DNA from: Epiperipatus broadwayi
Taxonomy: Eukaryota > Onychophora > Udeonychophora > Euonychophora > Peripatidae
DNA length: 64,000 bases
Reading direction: 5' to 3'
Assembly (NCBI GenBank): GCA_028023455.1
Contig: JAQFVV010006699.1
Location: forward strand, 390,699-454,698
The first letter of the stretch is position 1. Each line of letters starts with the position of its first letter. The translations under genes were made by a program, and so were the position numbers. Below the pieces are notes generated by a model. The model saw only the letters and a program-made list of their open reading frames with translations. It did no database searches and had not been told where the DNA came from. Shown piece by piece: positions 11,408-23,126 of this stretch.

Positions 11408-12706
11408 ATTCAGATTAACTGTAAGTCAAACTATTAAAAAAATAAAGAAGTTTGTTAATCAAAGTTAACTTCATAACCATGGCAATGTAATGCTTTAAAA
11501 TAATAATGTTTACTGCTAATTCTAGCTTAAAAATCCTAAATGTGTTGCATTTTTTTTCAGAAAAAAATATAAATAGGTGAATAAACACAAGGATTTTGGA
11601 AAGAGTTAAGTAGATCATGAAAGATTACTTGACTAAAATCAACACTATCATTAAATATTACAGATTTTAATTTCTGTTATTGCAATCACCAGATCAGCAT
11701 CTATTACACAATTAGATGTTTTGTGTTTCACATTTGTTTGTAAATTAATTTGGGGGGAAAGTATTTTAAAAAATATGTGTAAAAATATATCCATTAGAAT
11801 GTATCAAAATTGCAATATAAATTCTTCATTTTGGTTTAAAATGGCAAAATCATATTGAACTTAGATTTCATTTTCAATGTATCCAATTTTTCTTAAAATT
11901 TACATTTCTCTTACAAAAAGGAGGCAAAACTTTCTAGAACATATCATTCATCATTGAGTTTTATTTGAGTGATTTTCGATAGTTGTTCAAAAGTGATGAT
12001 GTCATTAAGAGTATATTATAAATAGAACTGAGACACTGTAACTTGAGTTCTTATCATTATGTCATTGCAGAAATCTGATCATTTTTTTCTCTATCTTAAA
12101 TTTTTTTTATTAAATTTTATTTTTCAGATAGTTAAGTCATAAAACTATGGAAGAATAAAATTTTTAACTACCTGCCCATTCAATGGGGCAGCTTGCTGAT
12201 GAAATTCCAGAAGAAAGGATATAAATGTGAAAGAAAGTCCCATAAAAAATGCATTGCATTGTATATCAGCTACATAAATGTATTCTGTGTTTAAAAATCC
12301 AGAACTTCATTCATTTGTTTGTGAAGGATATAAACTCTATTAAGTTCTTTGGATATTGTATTTAAAATCAAGAAAATGTACAATATTGATTAATTCAACT
12401 TATCTTATAATAAGCAATTTAAACTTCACTTTCATAAGTTGAAAAAGAAAGAAAAAGCTAGTATTAATTTTTCACTTAATTTTATTGAATTGTGTCTTTG
12501 CATATTGTTGGCAGTAAAAAAAGGAAAATTAAAGCAGCCAGTCATGTGTAATGTTGCATCTGTTATCTTGAAAGCTGAATATTTATATACTTGAAAGTGA
12601 ACATTGAACGTTAAACTGAAAAAAGTTCAATTCAAATTTATTACGCATACTTTTCTCTTCTATTCAAAAGAAATTCATCTCTATACTTTAGGATTGGAAG
12701 TAAAGA
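11408..12706 (+). repeat. Right copy of the 1.3-kb direct repeat, LTR-like
   Basis: Same orientation and content as 4816-6178, with about 60 bp missing near its start and scattered substitutions. TATAAATAG is at 12017-12025, with an AATAAA about 130 bp further on. The two copies lie 6.6 kb apart and bracket the gag-like remnant, the geometry of an LTR pair. The long distance from the left copy to the gag start and the lack of a primer binding site argue for caution. Confidence 0.6.
12017..12025 (+). promoter_or_regulatory. TATA box in right direct repeat
   Basis: TATAAATAG in the same context as 5488-5496. Confidence 0.45.
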
Positions 12707-12813
12707 ATTGGTTGTATAATGTAGATAAATTATTATTTTTTGGGTTAAACCATGTATTATTTTCCATTACATACTGATATTTTGACATGAACTAGCATCA
12801 GCCATTGTCAAGG

Positions 12814-13068
12814 TTAACTTTTGAAAGAAAAGTCATTAAATTTCAAACAGTTACATGACTGAGTACGAGATATAAAATTAGATTCAACTTGAAATAGTTT
12901 AGCCTTCACATTATGAGGCTTATCAAAATGTTTATTTCCCTCAGATTTTTCACCTTTTAATTTTAACCTAATATTACACGACAGAGATAAAATGAGAGGT
13001 TTCCACATAGCTGAAATACGTTGTGCTCCATCAGCCCTATTTAAACCAATAGGTCTCTTTAATATTTC
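12814..13068 (-). other. Unidentified 85-codon open stretch
   Basis: On the minus strand the frame is open from about 13068 to a stop at 12814; an ATG at 13008 would give 64 residues. Visible pieces are IEILKRPIGLNRADGAQRIS and KLKGEKSEGNKHFDKPHNVK. Composition is less A/T-biased than random frames nearby. I recognise no family and see no splice signals; it may be chance or a TE remnant. Confidence 0.2.
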
Positions 13069-16000
13069 AATTCAATGTGGGGCACCAAAAACTTACTGTA
13101 ACCCTTCCCCAACCCAAACATACATTTCCTATCAACAAATACCAGGGTTCCAATTCTACTGATAATAGAATAAACTAATAATCGCATCTTGCTTTGAATT
13201 ACTATTGAGACTCTTGCAATGCTGTCCTACTGTAGCTTAGCTCAATGGGGGTTACAGACTCCTATAAGGTCTAAAATGCATACCAAGCATAGGAGGAAAC
13301 CTTATGAATTAATAGGAGAAAAAATACCTATAACGTTTTAAACTAAATAAATAGTTGAAATTGGTAAAGTTCCACCATTTAAATTAACAAGTTATAGTTT
13401 AATCTCACCTTCTCCCATCATCTAAATGCATCAAACAACCTTTACTGTCTGATAGAATTAAATTAATAAAATAAAGATGTAGTACTAATTCGCTCTATTG
13501 TGCAGTAAGTTAAAATGAAATAAAACAAAATATAGCACTACCTAACTTTTATTGTACAATAATTTAAATAAAATAACTAACTTAATGTCTAATTTAATAT
13601 AAAAAGGGAATATCTCGGGGAATTTATTGTTTGGCTTATTTTTAAATTTATACTTTACAGTAACTACTAATTACCATCATAAAAGTAATAACATAAATTA
13701 AGCATTATTCTAATAAAATAATAGCAGTTAGACAATGAAAGAAATAGGGTATATCTTGATTTCAAGTCATCATCTAAGTAATAACTGAGTACTAAAGTTT
13801 CCAGAGAATCAAACACTTCATATGGTGTTTGGATTGAGAAAAAATATCATCAGACCTGAACATATTCATCATTAAATTTATGGAATAGTGCAATCATATC
13901 ATATTGGATATGTAAGTGTGTGTGTGTGTATGTGTAGAAACAGAGAACACAAATACATGCCAAAAAATAACTCTGAACAAAGTTTTTAAATAAATAAAAT
14001 ATTTATTACCTGATATAGCTAAATAAACATTTTGTACTATTACTTTACATTTGTACATGTATTGGCGCATTCCAATACCCATGACTGAATAGATTAACAT
14101 AAGAGTAGTTAACATTAAAACAAACTTCTTGGTAATTTTATTTCAAACTTATACAAGCTATCAATCAATTCTGATATGCTTATGAAAAGAAACATTTACA
14201 AACACTAACACTAGAATAGTAAAAGGTGAAATTAAACTTCTTGGTACTTTTTCTTAAAATACACATATGCTATTAGTTAACTCCAACATTTCGCTAACCA
14301 AATTAACACAGGGGTAGTTAAACATTAAAATAATACAATATGGATTTAAATATATGAGTAACAGGTCAGCTATCCTTTTTAAATCATTTAAATAATTATA
14401 TTCACTAGCTATACTTTCTTTCATTTTTCTTGCTCATTCAAAATGAAAAGGAATCACTCTGAGAATTTTATGATATAAAACTTAAAATAATTGGTATGAC
14501 ATGATTTGAAATATTGATTCAGACTTACAAATCAGTGGTAGATTTTTTTCACACATTCAGGTTTAATAGTATGTTGGGCATGCATCTGTACTGTGCTACC
14601 TGTTATAAAATAATTAACACAGTTATATCCGATTGGTTTACTTATGAAATTGAAATACAATACCATAATATGGATGGTGCCATAACCAACCAAGCTTTAA
14701 GACTAATTCTACTTTAGATGTTCTATATAAGAAATCAATCCTACCTTTATTTTTTATTAGCAAACTACAGTACTCCTGGATATGAATATATGATGAGAAA
14801 ACATTCCAAATGGATACATAAGGGACAATAAGACTTTCTTAACTCTAACAATTTAAACAACAAAATACAGTGACTCCCTAACCTTACTCACAGGCTTGTG
14901 GACTTTGTCTCATCACTGAAAAACAAAGGAAATACAGTATTTTACTCCACATAATATAATCACTATGATACACAATTGCTTAATCTGGGAAATATAATCT
15001 ACTCATGACAAATATTTAAATAAACTAAGGGAGAGCTCTCTCAAACCTTATACCACAATATGTATCATAAACAATTTCTTTCTTCATAGTCTCTAAATAC
15101 ATTTCAATCTAAGCATAAAATATAATAAATTCACTCTTAAATAAATCCTTAATTTTTCCACTTTTTTTGGCATATCACATCATCTGAAACCTATTGTAAA
15201 GTAAATCAATATACTTTTAATTCAACAATTATATAAATGGGTTAAACATCTGACAGACACTCATGCATAATAATGCACAAAATAATTTCAAATCATATTC
15301 AATATGTAAATAAGTTAATGACATTGATTAGTAAGTTAAAAAAATGAATCTCTCATTCCTGATAAATTATAAATATTTTAAATTTGAAATATAATAATTA
15401 CTACTAAATAACCCTCATTTTTTCTAGCAAAGAAAATGTAAAATGACATTTTATTTATTTAATATTAGCCAATAAATTGAAATAAAATTTTGATTTGTGA
15501 CAAACTACAAATCTTTTAAATTTGAAGCAAAATAATTATTAATAAATGGACCTCATAATTTTTGAAAATGTGAAAATAAAATAATTTTATGCATTTACAC
15601 CTTCTTAAAATTAGGCGTTAGCTTCCTAGTAGCAAACAAATATCTCTAATGCTAATATATGCATATAGAAATACATGTATACAATAAAAAAATCATATCA
15701 AAATAACAACTAATTACCCAGTATAATATTTCTTCATATTATATTTTTTTCAGACTAAGTAAAAGAAATAATAATTAAACAAAAATATATAACACTAATG
15801 CCCTTGATCTACATATCTATCATATACAAACAAAGATGAATAAATAATGAAATTTTTTTTAGTTGAGAACAGTTCATTTGCACCATCTGTAAATAACATA
15901 TCTTGGTCATGTACAAAAATGATGATGATAATTGTAAAACAAATAGATGTTGGTAGACATATAACATTTTCCTGCAGGGAGACAATGCACAATTGGATCC

Positions 16001-17146
16001 AATTAAATAGCATTTCAAAAGTTCTTAGCAATAGCTAACTAAAATTGCTCACAATATCACATGTAAAGTATTAATAATGGCAAATCAATATTTACAACTG
16101 CAGATTTTGATAATTATTTATGGTTTAATTCATTATATTTATCAAGGCACTCATGCTAAATTATCAAAGGTCATCCACCAGGCAAATAGTTGATTAATTC
16201 ATAATATATCCATTTGAATCTATGTAGATTTATTGATAATATATATTTTAATAACAAATCAAATACAACTGAGGAGAATAATAAATAAAAGTGTTCACAC
16301 CTAGTATACATGCTCTTACACTCATTCAGTTATAAGCATATTTAATTATAAGTTAGTGATTAATTAATTATATATGTCACACATTTTGTTCCTTAATCCT
16401 AGAGATGTGAATGATTAAGTATATTTCTTGTTCAATAATAATAATAAAGCATATTATAATAAGGTAGAAACATACATTTATCCATTTAAACTTTATTCTT
16501 TTATAGCTAGTAGAAAATTTTAAAATAGAGTCCTTGAAATATTTTATTAAAAAGGTCAGCATAAACTTTCCAGAATAATAGCAAAATCCACAAATTCCAA
16601 TTATTCAATTAATATTAGAGATTAAAATTAGGCAAATCAAATTTAAAATATAGACACACATATGCATCCCAAATGATGATCTTAAATCTAAATTATCCAA
16701 TTGGAAATATAGAAAGAGATGTATCTTGTTTTAAACTTGTTTAGGTCTTCATCCTTGCTTTTATCTTCCCAAGAAAAATTTCTTAACCATTTTCATACAA
16801 AAATTTAATATAATTTTGTACTCTTGAATTTGAATTGCATCTCAAATACTTGATTATGGAAGAACCAATTTTTAGAGAGAGAGAGAGAGACAGAGTTGTA
16901 GTAATAAAAGCCCTTTGTAGAAAGAAAATTGGAGTAACAAAAGCCAACTTTCTTGTAAAGTATCTCCCTTTAATAACTGATTATTACTTAGCTATCTATT
17001 TCATCCACTAATTAATGGTTACTCTATCAAAAGTTCAACATTAAAGATATGTCAATTTCTTTTTCTGCACTGAGATAATTAGTTTCAAATATGCAATAAC
17101 CTTCTCTCTTGAAAAAGGAAAAAAGAAAATAAAGTTTGCCTTCTAA
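13069..17146. other. AT-rich DNA, no gene recognised
   Basis: Only short frames typical of chance. A GT run lies at 13914-13935 and a GA run at 16876-16890. No element recognised. Confidence 0.5.
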
Positions 17147-18080
17147 AAAATATTATGTAAATATTATTTTATATAGTACTATGTTTTTTATGTAATAATA
17201 ATATTAGTGATTAAGCCAATGCACGTGTGCTTTAAATATAAATTATAAATGAATATTCTCAATTTTTCCAGACATGAGATGTAGTATTTTAGAAAGAATG
17301 GAATGAATCCACCCATTCTTTCAACCCAAACATTTATGTATGGGCAAATCTTAAATGTGGGAAATGAGAGTGTGAAGGTGTTAAACATTCACTTTAAATT
17401 ACATTTGTTATGTTTGAACAAATGACACTTGCAAAATCTTTACAATTTATGACATGTCTTTCTTTAGTTGAAATTAAACATATATAATAAAATATTATTT
17501 TATATAGGGTTATGTTTTTTATGTAATAGTAATATTAGCGATTAAGCCAATGCACATGCACTTTAAAGATAAATTATAAATGAATACTCTCAATTTTCCC
17601 AGACACAATATATAGTATTTTAGAAAGAATGGAATGAATCCACCCATTTTTTCAACCCAAATGTTTATGTATGGGCAAATCTTAAGAGTGTGAAAATGAG
17701 AGCATGAAGGTGTTAAATGATCACTTTAAATTACATTTGTTATGTTTGAATGAATGACACTTGTGAAATCTTTACAATTTACAACATGTTATTCTTTAGT
17801 TGAAATTAAACATATATAATAAAATATTATTTTATATAGGGTTATGTTTTTTATGTAATAGTAATATTAGCGATTAAGCCAATGCACATGCACTTTAAAG
17901 ATAAATGATAAATGAATACTCTCAATTTTTCCAGACACAAGATATAGTATTTTAGAAAGAATGGAATGAATCCACCCATTCTTTCAACCCAAACTTTTAT
18001 GTATGGGCAAATCTTAAGAGTGTGGAAATGAGAGCATGGAGGTGTTAAACAATCACTTTAAATTCCATTTGTTATTTTTG
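17147..18080. repeat. 332-bp tandem repeat, about 2.8 copies
   Basis: The landmark ATGTTTTTTATGTAATA begins at 17181, 17512 and 17844, giving a period of 331-332 bp. Units contain GATTAAGCCAATGCAC and GAATGAATCCACCCATT in the same order. The last unit is cut short at about 18080. Units 2 and 3 look more alike than either is to unit 1. No coding capacity. Confidence 0.9.
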
Positions 18081-19004
<924 letters not shown>

Positions 19005-19016
19005 ATAAAAATAATA

Positions 19017-19440
19017 AATTTAACAGAAATAAACTATTGAAAACAGTTTTTAAATCTGCAGAAGTACTTTCAATTAATTTTTTAAACCTGCCTCAACTAT
19101 CATTAAATTAAAAAAAAAAAAAAAACCAAAGCTGAAGCAAATGTCATCAATTCAAATCCCATGAATCCGGTATTTTAATGTTATTAGGTTGTCTATTTAT
19201 TAAATGCATTTTATTCCTATTTATAAAAATTACCTCCTTAATTTTTATTTTATTACTGTCTCTCTTTTCATGAAGAATTTTCACACTTTCAAACTGAAAT
19301 TTAAATTTATATTTACATGTTTTTCCATGATCAATGAAAATGGAAGCAGTCACTAAATCACCACTATTCTTACTTTTTACATGTTTATGTAACAATTTAT
19401 GCTTCTTTTATCTCTTCTTAATATAGCACCTTGATTCACC
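19017..19440 (-). pseudogene. Penelope-like element fragment: GIY-YIG endonuclease C-terminus and 3' UTR
   Basis: The minus-strand frame 19395-19147 (82 aa) contains LLHKHVK-like, TASIFIDHGKTCKYKFKF, ERD/KIKEVIFINRNK and INRQPNNIKI. It aligns with the endonuclease end of the PLE at 33845-35605. Upstream to 19440 it reads GES, then C-IKKR with one stop, where the intact order is YIGESRC-I-KR; the first half of the GIY-YIG motif is replaced by a (TA)n run. The following 130 bp (19146-19017) match the 3' UTR of the same PLE copy (to about 35605). The copy is therefore severely 5'-truncated, with microsatellite at both ends. Function is lost. Confidence 0.75.

Positions 19441-19490
<50 letters not shown>
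19437..19490. repeat. (TA)n at 5' truncation point of the PLE fragment
   Basis: TA run with one C interruption lying between the truncated PLE and the left arm of the palindrome. Confidence 0.95.
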
Positions 19491-19496
<6 letters not shown>

Positions 19497-19563
19497 TCAA
19501 TGTCTGTATTCCAATTATAATAAAATATATATAACTATTCAAAACAATATAATAATATAATAT

Positions 19564-21618
19564 TGTAACCGGCGACCACTTTTGGTCCTTTGATAACCCG
19601 GCACAAGAGATCGAGGGCTCCGAAATAAACCTGACATAGCGTAAAGTTTTATTTGTTTACTCATATCGATAGTTATTCGCTATCCACATAAGGGGGCGCC
19701 AGATACGATTATTTAAGTGGATTTTAATTACTCGCATCACCTTACGTCATGTCAAAACGATTTCGAAGTCCGATCCCGCCCACTAGCTCAAACACCCAGC
19801 ATAGACCAATAGATAACTCAAGGCCGTAATACAGCTATTTCGAGGACGACTCCTCCCGGAAAAGACGCACTGTCCGCTAATGAAAAAAATCAGCTTAGTT
19901 TTCTAATTATTCGATCACCGCATAAGATCATTTATTGGTTGTCATTAACCAATGCGGTCTTTCGTTCACGCCCCGAACACTAGGCTTAGAAGTTCATCCC
20001 TCCCGACATATCATATACAACATAATTATTTGACGTTTACTTCGATTGATTATAGACCCGCCCGCTCTTAAATCTATCTTAACTAAGGTTAAATAAGAAA
20101 CATCGTGACTTACGGCACGATGTTGACATAATCAATAAAGGAAACAAATTAAATCTAAATTTAACTAAACATACTTTTAAAGATAAATTATTAAAGAATA
20201 AATAAACTACGATTTTAAGTGTATGAAAAGATTTGAGAAATGCTCGACTTGTTTAAATATTGAACAAATTTATTAAATGTGAAAAAAAACATTATTAATT
20301 TGATTTATTGCACACGCGCACATACATTCACGCTCACAGAGAATCATAATTAAACATAGCACAATGTGAACATTGGAATAAAGTTCCTTTCTATTTGAGA
20401 AAATATATTATCTTTCCTTAGATTCACTAAAGTTCAAAGTTCATGTTTACAAAGTTCTATGACTAAGATAAGTTATAATGACGAGGAAAGTTTTAAGATT
20501 TGTTTATTTATGTTGGTTAATTACGAGATTTCCTTACGAGTTTATAAAGTGAGTGAGTGATCATAATATAAAACATATTTACCTAGGATTTGTTTTGGTT
20601 TCCGCACCTGGAGTGGTCCGCTTGCTTTCAATGAATATTGGATGGTCTGGACGAATTTGGGCAACTCTCGGAACATGATTTATTTTTATTGGGAGCATTA
20701 ACTTCACACGACGATGTTATTGTAGTTTCATAGCTTCGGAGATAATTAGTAGCGGAGCGCCGATCAGTCACTGAAGGGTTTATTAGCCCCTCATGACAGT
20801 CGACGCTCTTAATATTAATTTCATAGTGATCATCTTGAATGCGGAGGAATAATATAAGTTATTTCAGAACAATTATCTGGATAAAATAAAAAGCATACGC
20901 ATCGGAATAAAATAAGCAATAACAACCGGATAGGATAAAAAAGGAAAAAAAGCACCATTGAATAGTTTTTGACTGATATTTATACGGGGTGATCCTTATC
21001 TGAGGATCCAATCTACCCCCAGAGTTCCATGTTCCTGGAGCTGCCGTTCAGGTCCGCGTTTGAGGTCACTGTTCCTCAATCCTTGTGCTAAAGGCAATAT
21101 TTGTTTCGAGACAATCTTTTGTTGCAATCTTATTCAACCAACCTTACTTCTTCACACCTCGAGTGCATGCGTGTGTGCGTGTGTTTTACAAGAACAATAC
21201 AAGCTGTATTAAATTTAGAAGTCGAGCATTTAATCTTTTCCTCAAATCTTTTCTACAAGTTTTACTTTAGTTAACATTATAGTTCTAACATAAACATTTT
21301 TAATTACCCCGTGGCGTCTTCGAGTGACAATTATATTTTATTATTTAGGAGAGCAAATTATATTTATTATTTCTAAGAGTAAATTATATTTCTTTTATTA
21401 TTTCTTCGCGAAGGCTATTTTATTAATTTTTATTACCTGAAAGCTTTAATCATTTATTTGGACGTTTACTATCTGTATTTTATAAATGTATTTTATGAGA
21501 GGAAGAAAACTATTACAGATTACGAAAACAAATTACGAGTGTTTTAGGTTGCTTGCTGGTGTGTGTGTGTGTGTGATGTTTCCTAGGTTTAATATCGATG
21601 TAACGCTATCTCGTTACA
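19564..21618 (-). repeat. 3' LTR of the gypsy element (2055 bp)
   Basis: Plus-strand ends are TGTAACCGG and CTCGTTACA, so both LTR termini are TGTAAC/GTTACA. It is nearly identical to 25768-27819. It contains a perfect 7-bp hairpin (CATCGTG 20101-20107 with CACGATG 20116-20122) and a TATA box on the coding strand. A 61-codon frame at 21085-21270 is duplicated in the other LTR and is probably chance. Confidence 0.95.
20977..20984 (-). promoter_or_regulatory. TATA box in 3' LTR
   Basis: TATAAATA on the minus strand, about 640 bp from the U3 start, identical in the other LTR (27178-27185). Confidence 0.55.
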
Positions 21619-21631
21619 TATCTCCCCGCCC
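21619..21631 (-). promoter_or_regulatory. Polypurine tract
   Basis: On the minus strand GGGCGGGGAGATA ends directly at the first base of the 3' LTR, the position where plus-strand DNA synthesis is primed. One pyrimidine interrupts the run of purines before the final T. Confidence 0.8.
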
Positions 21632-21682
21632 GGTGTAGAGTAAAATCCGATGCTGCGGGTTTTAGCTCTGAGTGAGGCCAGA

Positions 21683-23080
21683 CTATTCCGCCCTCTTCAG
21701 TGCTCTTGCATTGAACGTTCCCTTTCCATGGGTCAACGCGAAGGCGTTGTTCCCATATGCCCTGACGATCTCGTATGGGCCCTCATAGATGTCGAGGAAT
21801 TTTTTGTAGACGTTTTGTCCGGGTCGACTGACCGGGTTTGCTTTTACCATCACTCTGTCGCCCACTTTGAACGTATTCCGGATTGGCTTACTGGTCTGCG
21901 TTCGCCTTTCTCCCATGTGCTCCAATCTTCGTAGCGCTATCTGATTGTCTTGTTTCCTATCGATTTTTCCGGTTCGGATTGTGGGCATGTCATTGTATGG
22001 ATAAGGTATCGGTTGCCCATAATGGAGTCGGCTTGGTTCAAATCCGGTCGACTCATTCTTCGAGGAGTTGATCATTTCAGTGATCCGGGGAACCTCCCGG
22101 ACCCATTTTCGATGATCTCCCGCAGTGTACACACGGAATAACCGTCCCAATTCCCGCATTACTCGCTCGCACGGGTTGCTCTGCGGGTTCCGGATCGACG
22201 TCATGTGGTGTTTGATCCCCGTTCGACTTATCCACTGCCTCCAAGTTTTCGACACAAATGGCGTGCCATGATCCGATAGGATGTATTTAGGCTTCCCGAT
22301 GATGGGAAACTGTTTTGTCTCCAACCATTTGATGGTTTGGTGCGCGTTGGCCCGGGCCATGGGGTACGCGGCGACCATTTTGGAACACAAATCGTATGCG
22401 ACCAATATATACCTCTTCCCCCCGGCCATCGGTAAAGGCCCGTAATAATCAATCGCCAAGGTGTGGTTTGGTTCCCGGATGATAATTGGTATCTGGGGTC
22501 CTTCATTCGACCGATTTAGCGGTTTGGTCCTCGCACAAACCTCGCACCCCCGTAATCTTGCGGCGATGTCCCGGTGCATTCCGGGCCAGTAAAACCAATT
22601 GCTAAGGTATCCCTCAGTATTGTTTGCTCCATAATGGCCGCGTTCCCGATGCGTCTCGTCAATCATCCGACCTCGCATTTCTTTCGGGATTACAATCCGG
22701 GTTTGTTTCCCATTCCCTGTTTTCCTTTGGAGTAATCCCCCCAGGGTAATACATCGGTCCCGATATTTCCATAGTGGACCCCCTTCGGTCCCTTCTTTCC
22801 TCTGGTCAGAGCCCGCCTTGGGCTTCCCTCCACGCAAATAACCTATTATTCGTTGGCAGTCCTCGTCCTCTTCCTGGCTCTTCCGAATGTCGCTTGCTTT
22901 AGGCCCTCCCTTCTTGTCTTGCCGGGTCATGGCGGCTATGTATGCGAACTCGTTTGCCTCTGCATTTGTCTGCGTTCCTACGGGGTAACGGCTCAGCGTG
23001 TCCGCGATCACGTTATCCCTTCCTTTGCAATATTCTACTTCATATTGAAACTCCTGCAGGGCTAAACTCCATCGCACCAA
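21683..23080 (-). CDS. pol: Gypsy integrase (C-terminal part of pol, 465 aa)
   Basis: The frame opens inside RNase H (first residues MVRWSLALQEFQYEVEYCKG, then RDNVIADTLSR, the conserved end of gypsy RNase H). The zinc-binding HHCC domain has H144, H149, C179 and C182. The catalytic core has D211 (LAIDYYGP), D270 (ILSDHGTPF) and E305 (NPCERVMREL), with 34 residues between the last two, as in D,D-35-E integrases. A C-terminal GPY-type motif (YEGPYEIV) lies at about 432-439; no chromodomain is seen. All catalytic residues are present. In the functional parent this would be the continuation of the upstream pol ORF; here a small insertion puts it in another frame, so the listed ATG is not a natural start. 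Confidence 0.93.
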   Translation of the reverse strand: MVRWSLALQEFQYEVEYCKGRDNVIADTLSRYPVGTQTNAEANEFAYIAAMTRQDKKGGPKASDIRKSQEEDEDCQRIIGYLRGGKPKAGSDQRKEGTEGGPLWKYRDRCITLGGLLQRKTGNGKQTRIVIPKEMRGRMIDETHRERGHYGANNTEGYLSNWFYWPGMHRDIAARLRGCEVCARTKPLNRSNEGPQIPIIIREPNHTLAIDYYGPLPMAGGKRYILVAYDLCSKMVAAYPMARANAHQTIKWLETKQFPIIGKPKYILSDHGTPFVSKTWRQWISRTGIKHHMTSIRNPQSNPCERVMRELGRLFRVYTAGDHRKWVREVPRITEMINSSKNESTGFEPSRLHYGQPIPYPYNDMPTIRTGKIDRKQDNQIALRRLEHMGERRTQTSKPIRNTFKVGDRVMVKANPVSRPGQNVYKKFLDIYEGPYEIVRAYGNNAFALTHGKGTFNARALKRAE

Positions 23081-23126
23081 TCTATTGTTTGTCAGGAAGC
23101 TTTTGTTTAGAAATTCCAGACTCCGG

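Noticed and set aside
13219-13262. tRNA-like start (GTAGCTTAGCTCAATGGGG) on the plus strand
   Set aside because: No anticodon arm or TTCGA-type B-box downstream; not a tRNA and not enough for a SINE.
15795-16040. Three overlapping ORFs on both strands near 15.8-16.0 kb
   Set aside because: Short, mutually overlapping and without recognisable motifs; typical of chance.
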